A stretch of DNA of 64,000 bases from Anopheles merus (taxonomy: Eukaryota > Arthropoda > Insecta > Diptera > Culicidae), in assembly GCF_017562075.2 (NCBI RefSeq), contig NC_054083.1:22813428-22877427 (forward strand), in the 5' to 3' direction. Shown piece after piece: positions 52,001-61,351 of the stretch. Every line of letters starts with the position of its first letter. The first letter of the stretch is position 1. The translations under genes and the position numbers were made by a program. The notes below the pieces were generated by a model. It saw only the letters and a program-made list of their open reading frames with translations, was not told the origin of the DNA and ran no database searches.

Positions 52001-55000
52001 TTTCGTGTGCAACAGGTTGACTCGCTGCTTGCCATTTCTTTCCGTATCTTTCGCTTACGATTGTGTTTTCGTGCACCTCCGTTCTGTACTGCTTGGTAGT
52101 TCTGTATGAATGAGTTTCTTTGTGCTACGGTTTTGTTAGTTTAAGTGCATTCATACCACCATTTTATGTGTTGTGCATAATAGCATACATTGCCAATTGC
52201 CGGTGATACGTTTTCGTGGAACTATTTCACACACTCTCTGCCGTTTACCTACCTTCTGTACTGTGCGAAAGCATCGAAAGTTTGCTGAGATGTCTGTGAT
52301 TCGGCGCAACAAATTCACATTACCAATGAGGGCGAATCATTTCCAACCAATCGATCTATCAGCGAAACGCTCCATGCATATTAAATGCCCATTTCCTTTT
52401 CCGGTAGTATCGTTCGGTGTTTCACAATTCTCGCACTCACACAAACAAACACACAGCACCATATCGATCCATATGCATACACACAATTCACACAGTTCAC
52501 TGAACTCTATCGCTCCCTCTCCCCCAGTCGTCGTGGGACGGGGAAGTGGCGCTGGAAAAGCGAGAAAAGCGCTAGCAATTCACCACTCCCGGGCCCGAAG
52601 CACTTTCCTTCCGCATGATTACAAAAATGAAATCCATTTCAATAATTAATCCATCCCGTATCGACCGGCTTCGGCTGGTTGGCCGTGGTCGCAACCATAT
52701 ACATGATTAAACACACACATTTCATTACAACGACGAGTTTGAAGCCGACCTATATTCCCATTCGTGCAGTGACAGCTAAATTCAATTTTCGTTCAGCTTA
52801 GTGCCAACTGGCTACCGTTGAATTAAAATTACACACCGACACATCCGGAGTGCTGTGTTCGTGCTTGACAAACATTAGCATTATCTAGTTCAAAGAGCAA
52901 TATGGTTTCCAAAACACAAACAGATCGGGGTGGTGGAAAAAATTAAGTCAATTTATTGGGGAGATTGGGAATTAAAAACCACTTGCTCAACACTTCCGGA
53001 AGGGTATTAATTAAACGTCACGTGTATCTGCTGCAGCGCTGCCTGTTAAATATGTATCACCTGCAGACAGTCATATTGCGTACACGAACAACAATTTATA
53101 CCAATGGCTTCAAACGTTTGCTTTGTGTACAAACCACAAACATGCTTTTTCCCCGGGGGTGCATTATTGTGTCGATGTGCATGAGCCCTTTTTATGAATT
53201 CTTGATGCAACATGTGCTCCGCACAACATGCTAAGCTTTACTGAAAAATTCATCACTACCAGGAAATGCATTCCATATGAAATTACTTCATAAGGGGAGC
53301 TTTATCAACTTTACCTTAATCTGAACAGATGGCACGATACTATATCTACCACTACATCTTTCAACTCTCGTTCAATTCGCTTGCCGATCTTTCCCGGACC
53401 AAGCAAAATGCCATCGACAACCTAACGAGGAAACCCGTTCGCATGAATTTAATCTTTTACCTTTGAAACGTCATGTCGGTGCATCGTAGCGTACCTTCAG
53501 ATATGTCGCACCGGCTCATGTCAGCACATATCAACTTGAGGGACAGGGCAAGGAAGAAGAAAAAAAGCCACTTCGCCATCATTCCGCTTTCACCATGGAA
53601 CGGCGATCCTTCCGGTGGTGGAATGACCTCAAGCAAAAGGCACATCATCTTCACTCTTCCGATACGGCAGTTTCAATCGCAACCGGGCCACACTGTGTGA
53701 TGTGGCAGTTCGAAGCCGGGATTGCACTAAAAGTGCACCGTGGCCTGTGGTGTGGAGTATGATCCGGCCCGATGACCACATTTCCGCATGGTTTTTGCTC
53801 AACCACAATCGGTTTTGAGTTTAATTGGGTTGTGAAGAGAATAGTGCGGATAAAACTCGTTTATGGCTCCATGTTGAGTGTGCAACTTTTTGTTTTGTAA
53901 CTTTTTGACCTAAATGTCTATATTTAAATAACTTCGTCTTTCTTGAAGTGATAGGAAGTGATATTAAATTAACATAGCTAGTAACTGAATCGGGTAGAAT
54001 ACTGTTAAAGTTTATTATTAAACCTTGATTTTGGAACTTATTTAAAAAAAAACATGAAATACTCTTTACTTTACACTTTAGATGCATCGTACATAAAATT
54101 ATCATTTTTTTAATGATCAACATAAAATGATCGTTTTTTTTCTCAAAAATCGTTACAATAAACTGTCTGAGCTGCGTTGTTTTTAAATTATTTTTCATTT
54201 TGTTTCCCAAACACCCTTCAGAGACACTTTTATGTCACGATCGTGTGCCAAACAAGCTTGGCACACCTTGCCAAGAAGAGCAAAAGCTGCATTACTATCA
54301 CCTTTTACTACCAACAACTACTACTAGCCGTTTGCCCACCGAACTCCGCCGCCGAACTCACGGTTGGCTGAATCGATATTTATTATGTTTTATTGATGTC
54401 AGCTGCTCACAGCCACACGGGGTGCCATAAGCCCGTTTGTTGCCCAACGGACGATTCGTTCGGATTGTAGCAACAGCAGCAGCAGCATCAGCCAATGCTC
54501 CGTGGCCTTTGGCACTATTAACCATCGTTCTTTGCCCTCCCTTTTCCACTCCCAAAAAAGCCAATAAACGACATTTCTCGTCATCGAAGGTTCACCTTGC
54601 AAGGAAGATGAAGCGGCAGCGCAAAGACGGAACAAAATAAAACACAAACACATCGATCCCCACAAAGGGTACCCTCGTTGTGCACGTTGTGCCACCGAAG
54701 TCATCGTGCAACAAATCTGCACCAAACACATTGCAGCATTGTAAAGGGAGTAAAGGGCAGGGGGAGAGAGCGGTCGAATAAAGGCGGGCTGCTGAATGCT
54801 CCGAAGGGAATCGCGTGTAATGTGATGCGGCACCACCAACTTGGCACCAGCTCACAATCGCAACCAGAACTTCAGCGTCATTCTTATCAATTTCCTTCGC
54901 CGGGAGCGTTGCTTTCCGTTCGCCGTTCTGACGGGACGGGTTTGGGGGGGCCAGGTGTGTAATGAAGCTTTTCGAGGTGGATTTTCTTTTTTGTTCGGAC

Positions 55001-58000
55001 GCTTTTGTTGTGGTTTGTGAGCGTCAGCGTACAAGGGCACAAAGAGTGTAACGTGAAATAGGTGGGACAAACGATCGATGGATGGTACAGAAGACAGATA
55101 GTGCCACCTGCCAAATAAACAAAAAAAAACTTACTACCACCGCCGATGACAAACAAAACCAATCAAAGCGAACCCCGAACACAGGTCACACAGCCTTCCT
55201 GGGGCGTTTTAATATGTTTCCACGGTTGGCAGGGCAAAGCAAGCAAACTTGGCGCTACAAACAAATGCGCTAGCTCCCGCCCACCGCGTGGTTTTTCGGT
55301 ACAATATTTGAAGCAAATCGTTAAATATATGCTAAATCTAACCAGTTGTCAATGCTGTGTTTGTGTTTCCTTTTTTAACGCTGTTGATTGTTTCTTTGTG
55401 TAGCGCCGTGTTTCGACCCGACCGGGGGAAAGCTTTTATGGGTGTGATTTTGATCCGATTCGCCTGGAGCACAGGGGGTGCATGCTGCACGATATGCGGC
55501 TTACTGCAGGCACATGCATTATGGAGTGCAGCTGGCACCGTTCGTGACGTTCGTGGATGCATTGTTTAACGGGCACTTGCGATGGAACATGCAAATAGGA
55601 GAAAACATGAACCGTGCTTTTATTGTTCCACGATGTCGCTAATGCGCTCAAACCCGCGATTGTCTGGGAAATCGATTCTAATGCGACAAACTATAGTGTT
55701 ACAGTAACGATACAAGTTGACGAGTGATCGTTACTGTCAAAATAACCAATTGATGCATTAAAGAAATAGACAAACAAAAATAAACAAGTATTAACTAATG
55801 GAATACATTTTAAAGGAAATGAATCAACGTATACTACATTGATAAAAAATCAATTGTATTATTTAGTTTTTACTTTTTTTCATTTCTAGTATTGTGTGCT
55901 TAGCCACACATCTTCATTCCTTCATTATGTTTTCAGTTCTATCCTCAACTAATCGTTGTTTTTTTTCACTTTCAACATTTCTGCTTTTTCACGTTACCAA
56001 GCTTACCTTCAATCCGCCTTTTTAATGTTGCGCTTGTTTTCTTCAATGACTTTCTTCACTTTAGAAACGTTTCCGTTTTCGTTTCACAGTTCAAGCAATT
56101 GATAAAACAAAACGCTTTTACAAACACACACGCACACATTTTCTTGCTCCTTTTCTGCTAGAAATAAGAAACTTTTATAACCGCATTCGTTTCCTCTAGC
56201 CGTAATGCTAAGCCAAACATAGGTGAATAGAAAGAAGAAGAAAACACATTTCTCAGCTTTTATATACCTTCCATTGGCTGCCAAATTGTCTCATAATAGC
56301 GTTTGTCAGAAAAAAAAGCGCGTGACAAAATACGCAACCAAAACCGCACTCGATTAGCGACACAGAAACACACACACACAATTGACGGTTAATCGCCCGA
56401 GTGATCGAAGCAAATCGCCAATCAATATGCACACACACAAACACCAACTCCGCTTGCTTCCACTATCATTTGACCGCGTTATACAACCCTCCGCTCTCCC
56501 CCTCTCCCCTTGTTGCAACCTGTAGCGAAACAAAGTTATCGTTCCGTTACCAAACTTTGGTTGCTTCTTCCTACTCCTGTGCCGCTAACTGTGCGGCACT
56601 CATCCATATAACTCCCCCGTTCCCATGTTGTTTTTTTTCTTTCTTCTTTTCGCTCTTTTCCCTGCCAACTTATTCCTTACTCACCAAAAATAGGAAAACA
56701 AAATCCATCTTCTCTCCTACCTCCCCCCCCCCTCTCGCCATCAAAACAACCAACTCCGTTACGGCGAACCATGTTGTACCGTGTTGTATTGTGTATTGTT
56801 TTTAGTATCAACCAATTTGTGTAATGTCATTTTCCAGCGTCTTCCAGCTGTCCTAAGCAGGATCGGAATAATTCTCGCTAGTCCCCTGGTAAGCTATCTT
56901 ATTTATTCAACCAAATCATCTACTTAACCGAAACCCTCTCCTCCCCCTCCCCCCGCCGCCCACGAAAATCGCCTCACTCCCTTCTCCCAAAACGCCCGCC
57001 GACCCTCCACCATTGTTTATCTATCCAAAGCCAAAGCCTGACCAGAGTCCAGGCTCAACATTTGAATCCTTCATTCTGTTTTGTGTTTTGGTTTGAGTTT
57101 TGAGTTCTTTCCTCCCTTTTCCCCCTTCTATCTAAGCCTCCTTAGGGTCTGTCCCTTTCTCTCTGTCTCTCTTTCTTATCACGACTATAAGCTAGTGCAA
57201 ATGAAAGAGCAAAGCTAACCCTGAGTGCATTTGCTGCTCCCCTCCATTCCAGTCTAGTGGCTGTCTGCTTTTTACTATGAAACCCCTCCATGCTTCAACT
57301 GAGCCACGCTGCTCTCAACCTTCTGCTCTGTACTAAATGCTGACGTTTTTGATGCTCTTGATGTGTGCTAAGCGCTGTCCTGCTACTGCTGCCTGATTGC
57401 TGATGGTGCTGATAGAGCGACCAAATCTGTCTGGCCTCCTTCTTCCACCTGTGCTCCCTTTTCTCGACCAGCTGTACAGTCTTGTTTCTGCTGCTACTGT
57501 TTGATTTTCAATGGATTTAGGCGGCTTTGTTCCACTCCACGATAAATGGGAATGTGCTCTACCTCTAGTCTGCTGTTCAATTTTCCCGCCAATATTGACC
57601 ACCACTGTACTTAGCGTTTTGTTTAATGCTTCAACTTTTGTTAGAAACATAGAAAAAATTGACCCACAATACACCGAATGGTGCTGTGCAGGCTTTTGCA
57701 ACAGGAACATGGAACAGTAATTAGGAGGAATTTAAGGGCCTACACGTTGTACTGCAGATTTTTTATCACTTGCTATCAATTATCTCATGTAGAGTTCTGT
57801 CGATTTTAATTTTTTTTACCGTCACTTTTGCTTTAGTAAGAAATACTTGTACTATTACACCACAGAAACATACATTATCAATAAGCCGTTAAATTTTTTG
57901 AATCCATTTCAATTCTTCTATTGTATTTCCCGAGTTTGAAAATACACTCGTTCTTCTCATTTTTCTCTGTCTTATTTCTCTTTCTTCTTTCTCTTCTTCT

Positions 58001-60694
58001 TCTTCTCTTCCTTCGGTCTGCTATAACTAACGTCATTTAATTTAAAAAATCTACAAAATTTTAAATTGATAAATAATTGCTAAAAACAAATGTTTCAATT
58101 AACATAAATCTTCCTAACGGCACGATTCTAACAAAAATGCTGAACACACCAAAACCAACCCTTTAAACTTTAACCTTGATGAACCTTTAATTGAATGATG
58201 CATTGGAACAAAATGCCAATATCATGCCACGTGCCGTGTTTTCAATCACTTGCTGCCCGCGTCCAGTCATCGAGACTGCTTCCGGTAATTTCAGTAAATC
58301 GTTTTACCGTAGTCAAATCCAGCTAGCTGTTATTCGTATCACTGTTTCCTTTTTCTGTTGCTCTCTTTATGCAACGGCCGTTTGAGGGAAGAAATGTTGT
58401 CATGTTGTGTTAAGCCAGTGCCAGAATGTGGCCCCATCACGCGCCTATTGCTATCGCTGCCTTTCTATATGTTTCGTTTCCTTTTGCTATATCCTTCGTT
58501 GCGCTCTCTTTCTGGCTCTCTATTTCTCTGTTTCTATTTCCTCCTTTCTTTATCTCTTGCGCTCTTACTGTTCCTGTCGGGACATTCGTTTGATTGTGTT
58601 GTTTGTTTTCTGTTGTTGGTTGATGCTTCTCTGTGTCTTCGTTCGTTCATGTGGTCCTCGCGCGTAGATTGCGTTTTCGCGTTGGCCTTGTGTTGTAGTG
58701 TGCAACTTTTGTCTGTGATTAGTTCTGTTTCAACGTACAACACATATGTTAAAGTAAACCATTAATTTTTAAACAACCTTAAAGCATTGAAAGCATTTAA
58801 AATATATGGAAAACATTATTTTTAACAAATCGCTTCCATGGGCGTATAACAACCAAGCATTAGATATTTGTCCATGTTTTGACATTGTTTCGTAGTGGAT
58901 TTGTTGACTGAAAATAATAACATGCCATCAGTATAATAACTACGTAGTATGTAGCGGTTTTGTTCGATCTCAGTTAGTAACAATTAGCTGTTAGTTGCTA
59001 TTTTAGAAGGAATAGCCTTCACTGCAAATGGAATATAGTGTTCGCTCATCAACCTTTTTAGTCGAGTTGATACTGATTTTAGATACATTTTTACTTGAAA
59101 TACTGTTTTGTCCTAGAATAGAGTTACTTTTCATATACATCAATATTTGGTACATCTGTATTTCATCGAAATCACCTTATAACATCATTCCCAACATCCA
59201 TGTTACGACCAACACATAAGAAATTGTTCTAAACGAGTTTATTGTTTTTGTTTTGAAGCATAACATATAACTTTTCATGGGTTGAAAAATTCGTGACGTT
59301 CAGATCACTGTTGCATCTCATTAGTTTCATTGTACATATTAGGTACATTTCGCCTTTTTTCCTCTACGATATGATACAACAGTGTAAACTTTGGTGACAT
59401 TTTTACCAACTCACATTAACGCACGTCCTGTATCACACGTTTATGCCGACCATCGATACCCTCTTCGAGTACAATGTTCAGCACAAAACAGCGTTTTTGT
59501 TTGCTGTTTGTCTGCCCGTTAACACACACAACATAACGCTAGTTCCAATCTAACTTCCAATCGAACGACCACTTACCAACTCGGTGTAATATTCATCACA
59601 CCTCGGGGCAAGTGTGCCTCGAATCATCCAACCAACCACCGACCACCGAAACCCGGCTGTACACCATACTGCCGGAGGCGTACACTAACGAGCTAGCCAC
59701 ACACTAACCCGCCCGCCCCGCCTCCGTAACTCTGTCGCGTAACTCTGTCAGTAAAGTGTGTAAAGTTTTAACCTCGAACTTCGAAACCTTGTCTAAACCG
59801 AGCAGGAAACAATTGACCGCGAGTTTCACACCGCCATTGCCGCGGAGAAGACAACTCCGGCCACCGCTGCCAGTGTTGCCGCTGCCACCGCCGGTCGGCT
59901 CGCTCAAACGCCACCGCATCGCACTGTAGCGCCAGCAGCCACGGCTCCCCCGCTAGCCACAGCGCCCATCGCCCCGCCCATCGCTTCGGCCGCGCCGGCC
60001 GCCGCTGTGCTGCTGTGCGAGGAAGGACTTGCCACCGATGCGTCGTCCACCGGGCCCGGTCTGACCCGGCGCCGTCCCACGGTCGAGACGAAGCTTAACG
60101 AGGCCGGGCTCATGGAAACGAGCTTTGTAAGTTGAACCGACAGGGAAGGGAAGAGTGGAAGGTTTTTTTCCGATGCCGCAATCTCTGAGTGTCTCCCGCG
60201 CAAGCCACGAACCAGACTCGCAAAAGCGGGAGCCACCGGTCCGGGAACACCCGTGTCCTTTTTTGTGTTTGTTTGTTTCGCTAAGCTGCATTCTGCCGTG
60301 GTGTGTGGTGTGTGTGTGTGGTGTGTCGTGCTGTGTGACTAACTCTGGTGCTGGGATTTTATGCTAATCCATTTATGCTGTGCTGTGCCCGGTTACTGCT
60401 CACGGGATGCCGTTACTGCTGATGAAAAATTCATACCCTTGTTATTCTGAATGTATGTGTGTGTTTGTGTGTATGTTTCAAATGGGCTTCACATCGTCTG
60501 TGTTTGTGCGTGTTTGAACGTGTATGTGTTAGTTGAATGGTTTTGCACTCACCAAATCACTAACCAATGATGCTTGCCTGCAGGGAAAAAAAATAGATTC
60601 GCTTGTGCCACGGGGCTGTACCGATTGCAGCGAATGGATTCTTTCTACATCGATGCACTTCGATCGATCTACTGATGCGGTGATTGGGGTCTAA
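37076..60694 (+). CDS. pHCl: Cys-loop chloride channel, pHCl type (spliced gene, 3' end outside window)
   Basis: Spliced gene for a pentameric ligand-gated anion channel of the plasma membrane. Exons join in matching phases: 37076-37945, 39321-39409, [40675-40761], 41812-41876, 42009-42229, 42304-42386, 42493-42633, [44785-44859], 46173-46325 or 48043-48195, 50568-50782, 56838-56888, 59806-60126, [60584-60694]; brackets mark optional or uncertain exons. Without optional exons, bases 37086-50782 give exactly 609 codons. Hallmarks: Cys loop of 13 residues (C-QGRLNIFPFDDPL-C), second cysteine pair around loop C, M1 (YFTTVFIPGIILVTSSFITF), PAR before M2 (anion selectivity), M2 GVTTMLNFFTTSNGFRSTLP, M3 with CMCFIYASLLEFVCVNYV. 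The sequence matches insect pHCl better than GluCl or RDL. The Drosophila pHCl is an anion channel inhibited by protons. M4 is not in the exons found, so the last exon(s) probably lie beyond 64000. Confidence 0.9.
38100..38459. mobile_element. hAT-like MITE in a pHCl intron
   Basis: Ends are CAGGGGGTTTCTTTATCA and, inverted, CAGGGGGTTGCTTCACCA (about 16 of 20 matching). CAGGG ends are typical of hAT elements. Length is 360 bp and the interior is AT-rich. The 8-bp flanks do not match, so the target duplication is decayed or the borders are slightly off. Confidence 0.5.
38460..39320. other. pHCl intron, part
   Basis: Contains a 63-codon minus-strand frame (38513-38704) that I do not recognise, and a potential microexon at 38897-38914 with a TAGCAG tandem acceptor and gtaaat donor. 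Otherwise nothing. Confidence 0.4.
39321..39409 (+). CDS. pHCl: pHCl exon: start of the ligand-binding domain
   Basis: Acceptor TTCGCCCCAG, donor GGACG|gtaagt. Encodes FAEGKSDKEILDHLLKNSRY and DKRLLPPVD, the N-terminal helix of Cys-loop receptors followed by the RPP-like turn (here LPPVDG). Phase 2 in, phase 1 out. Confidence 0.9.
40675..40761 (+). CDS. pHCl: pHCl cassette exon candidate (29 residues)
   Basis: Acceptor CTCTTTGCAG is strong; donor TCGTG|gtccgt is weak, as expected for an optional exon. At 87 nt and phase 1-1, inclusion keeps the frame. It would insert DADFCCGMHTPEMAKHIPDM and RVPGRPQNR between the N-terminal helix and the first beta strand, including two adjacent cysteines. 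A 28-bp (GT)n run lies at 40894-40921. Confidence 0.6.
40894..40921. repeat. (GT)n repeat after the 87-nt cassette
   Basis: About 14 GT units, 132 bases downstream of the weak cassette donor. UG repeats in RNA are binding sites for splicing regulators such as CELF/Bruno and TDP-43 family proteins. Confidence 0.8.
41812..41876 (+). CDS. pHCl: pHCl exon: first beta strand
   Basis: Acceptor CTCGTTGCAG, donor AGTTTG|gtaggt. Encodes TLTVNVSVLLLSLASPDESS then L, the beta-1/loop region typical of the family (compare VTVNMYV in GluCl). Phase 1 in, 0 out; 65 nt. Confidence 0.9.
42009..42229 (+). CDS. pHCl: pHCl exon: ligand-binding domain core
   Basis: Acceptor TACCGCACAG, donor ATGAG|gtacgg. Encodes KYEVEFLLQQQWFDPRLRY, then HEDIWLPDTYFIMHGDFKD and FALRIYRNGTINYLM. 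WFDPRL (loop D region) and the WxPDT motif (loop A) are hallmark Cys-loop receptor sequences; NQS and NGT are potential N-glycosylation sites. Phase 0 in, 2 out. Confidence 0.95.
42304..42386 (+). CDS. pHCl: pHCl exon: Cys loop
   Basis: Follows a 74-bp intron. Acceptor CAATTTGCAG, donor AAAGCA|gtaagt. Encodes RRHLILSCQGRLNIFPFDDP then LCSFALES: the disulphide Cys loop with exactly 13 residues between cysteines and the invariant FPFD motif. Phase 2 in, 1 out. Confidence 0.95.
42493..42633 (+). CDS. pHCl: pHCl exon: loop F to first loop-C cysteine
   Basis: Follows a 106-bp intron. Acceptor TTTCCACAG, donor GGAGAG|gtaagt. Encodes SYEQSAITYVWKNDEDTLRK, then LNAYLIQNQTIACPIKASWR. The Cys in ACPIK is the first of the second conserved cysteine pair that brackets loop C in glycine/GluCl-type channels; NQT is a glycosylation site. 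Phase 1 in and out. Confidence 0.95.
42634..44784. other. pHCl intron before the loop-C cassette
   Basis: AT-rich with T-runs. A GC-rich, moderately structured patch at 43360-43620 has no coding frame that fits the gene and could be regulatory. No gene or mobile element recognised. Confidence 0.4.
44785..44859 (+). CDS. pHCl: pHCl cassette exon candidate within loop C (25 residues)
   Basis: Acceptor TTCTTCATCAG, donor GAGCAAG|gtacat; 75 nt, phase 1-1, so it can be included or skipped in frame. It encodes EGQTLSVEDEEFLCNLCQRR then FEEQ, with a CxxC pair and many acidic residues. Its place is between the two loop-C cysteines, so inclusion would enlarge the flap over the agonist site. The surrounding introns have no other frame of comparable quality. 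Confidence 0.65.
44860..46172. other. pHCl intron before exon a
   Basis: Contains CT-rich runs at 45881-45895 and a (TC)n run at 46058-46085, the latter about 90 bases before exon a and a likely site for polypyrimidine-binding splicing factors. No further exon found. Confidence 0.5.
46173..46325 (+). CDS. pHCl: pHCl alternative exon a: loop C end, M1, M2 start (Ser at 1')
   Basis: Acceptor GAGTGTGCGTAG, donor ATGATAG|gtaaat; 153 nt, phase 1-1. Encodes NYSCLKVDLIFTRDRAFYF, M1, then EWNAVPARSMI. Homologous over its whole length to the exon at 48043-48195; protein differences are Ile versus Met (DLIF/DLMF) and Ser versus Val at the residue after PAR (M2 1'). Confidence 0.93.
46326..48042. other. 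Intron between the two alternative M1 exons
   Basis: 1.7 kb. Holds the hairpin at 46412-46446, a CT-rich run at 47655-47702 and the (CAA)n run at 48016-48033 directly before exon b. No other coding exon recognised. Confidence 0.5.
46412..46446 (+). promoter_or_regulatory. GC-rich hairpin downstream of alternative exon a
   Basis: ACCGGTGGCA (from 46412) can pair with TGCCAGCCGGT (ending 46446) with one bulge; a competing smaller stem is GTGGC-AGC-GCCAC. It starts 87 bases after the exon a donor, a position where RNA structure could influence the choice between exons a and b. This is inference. Confidence 0.3.
48043..48195 (+). CDS. pHCl: pHCl alternative exon b: loop C end, M1, M2 start (Val at 1')
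   Basis: Acceptor CAACCCACTAG is preceded by a (CAA)n run rather than a pyrimidine tract; donor ATGATAG|gtaagc. Same length and phase as exon a. Encodes NYSCLKVDLMFTRDRAFYF, M1, and EWNAVPARVMI. Most differences between the two exons are synonymous, so both are under protein constraint. Use of both in one mRNA would duplicate M1, so they are expected to be mutually exclusive. Confidence 0.93.
48196..50567. other. pHCl intron before M2/M3 exon
   Basis: No additional exon recognised. It contains a short direct repeat of TATATACAGAT-type units at 49607-49635 and CA/GT-rich patches at 50040-50070 and 50195-50235. Confidence 0.45.
50568..50782 (+). CDS. pHCl: pHCl exon: M2 and M3
   Basis: Acceptor CTGACGCAG, donor CTCAG|gtaatg; phase 1 in, 0 out. 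Encodes M2 (VTTMLNFFTTSNGFRSTLP), the M2-M3 link with the VSNLTAMNVWDGV motif, M3 (CMCFIYASLLEFVCVNYV) and the start of the cytoplasmic loop (GRKRPLHNVVYRPGENPVTQ). Confidence 0.95.
50783..56837. other. 6-kb pHCl intron
   Basis: No coding exon could be supported. GC-richer patches (54440-54960 and 55160-55560) have frames open on both strands. A short CAG run is at 54471-54485. Confidence 0.45.
56838..56888 (+). CDS. pHCl: pHCl exon: M3-M4 loop, short exon
   Basis: Acceptor CATTTTCCAG, donor CCCCTG|gtaagc; 51 nt, phase 0-0. Encodes RLPAVLSRIGIILASPL. Length divisible by three makes it a possible cassette. Confidence 0.85.
56889..59805. other. pHCl intron after the 51-nt exon
   Basis: AT-rich, with a CT-rich run at 57960-58020. 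A frame ending at 59705-59707 has coding-like codon use (noted in findings) but no splice signals. Nothing else recognised. Confidence 0.4.
59806..60126 (+). CDS. pHCl: pHCl exon: Ala/Pro-rich M3-M4 loop
   Basis: 107 codons, phase 0-0, donor AGCTTT|gtaagt is strong. The acceptor AAACCGAGCAG has a poor pyrimidine tract; it is chosen because an in-frame TAA lies just upstream (59794-59796). The product is Ala/Pro/Thr-rich (e.g. APPLATAPIAPPIASAAPAA) and ends LTRRRPTVETKLNEAGLMET then SF, plausible for the variable cytoplasmic loop. Confidence 0.65.
60584..60694 (+). CDS. pHCl: pHCl possible alternative terminal exon
   Basis: Acceptor CTTGCCTGCAG matches phase 0 of the preceding exon. The frame runs GKKIDSLVPRGCTDCSEWIL then STSMHFDRSTDAVIGV and stops at TAA 60692-60694. 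GKKID resembles the conserved KxID that normally leads into M4, but no M4 follows. It could end a protein lacking M4, be part of an exon with an undetected donor, or be chance. Confidence 0.35.
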   Translation, partial: GKKIDSLVPRGCTDCSEWILSTSMHFDRSTDAVIGV

Positions 60695-61042
60695 CTTTGT
60701 GAGGCCAAAAACAACGCCATGCAGTTTTGCATTATGCATTGGGTTTTGTGGTTTTTAGTGCTGTATGCGGCTAGCATCCATCACAGCAGTGGGAAATGGA
60801 ATTTAAATGTAAATTATTTATTGCTAGACTGGTTTGGTTTGTACAATATGTACAAACAAACCGTTTTATATAATGTCAATTTACCAAAGCGAGTAATTAA
60901 AAAGTTATTGAAAAAGCGTACTTATAACGAGTGTTTTGCAGTGTGCGCCTAAATCTAGGCAATTTACAAACACGAATTGTATGCAATGCATCGGCAAATT
61001 CAACCAACCAACCAGCACATAGATTATTTTACATAAATATTC

Positions 61043-61348
61043 TTAATTCTTTATTCGATTGTGATTTATAATGTGAGCTGTGATATGTTATCTCCACATA
61101 GTATTACATAGAAGGTGCAAATTTTGAATTATAAACAGAAACATACCTTTTTTAGGTTCAACGCGTAAATTATGCTCTTTTTCAAAACGAATTCTTTCCT
61201 CCAATAATGAAATATCTTCGCAAATAAAATCTTCAAATAATTGCAAAGGTACATTCAACTTTTGATTTGCCCAGGAATAGTAGTAATTTCTACCACGAAT
61301 CGTTCCAAGGTATTCGCCGGAAGCATTTTCCAATAATCGAACTCCACT
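61043..61348 (-). CDS. Antisense two-exon coding remnant, unknown product
   Basis: The minus strand reads VRLLENASGEYLGTIRGRNY, then YYSWANQKLNVPLQLFEDFI, CEDISLLEERIRFEKEHNLR and VEPKK up to donor AAAAAAG|gtatgt (exon ends at 61147). A 69-bp intron (61146-61078) ends in ATATCACAG, and the second exon adds AHIINHNRIKN and TAA at 61043-61045, with an AATAAA overlapping its end. The short intron, balanced composition and charged helical stretch argue for real coding sequence. The 5' limit is an in-frame stop at 61349-61351, and no good acceptor or ATG exists there, so this is either the last two exons of a gene whose upstream exons I did not find, or a duplicated fragment. I do not recognise the family. 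It is antisense to, and probably within the 3' part of, the channel gene. Confidence 0.5.
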
Positions 61349-61351
61349 TTA

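Noticed and set aside
59904..60291. Minus-strand frames over the Ala/Pro exon
   Set aside because: Shadows of the GC-rich plus-strand exon, which has a strong donor in phase with the channel gene.
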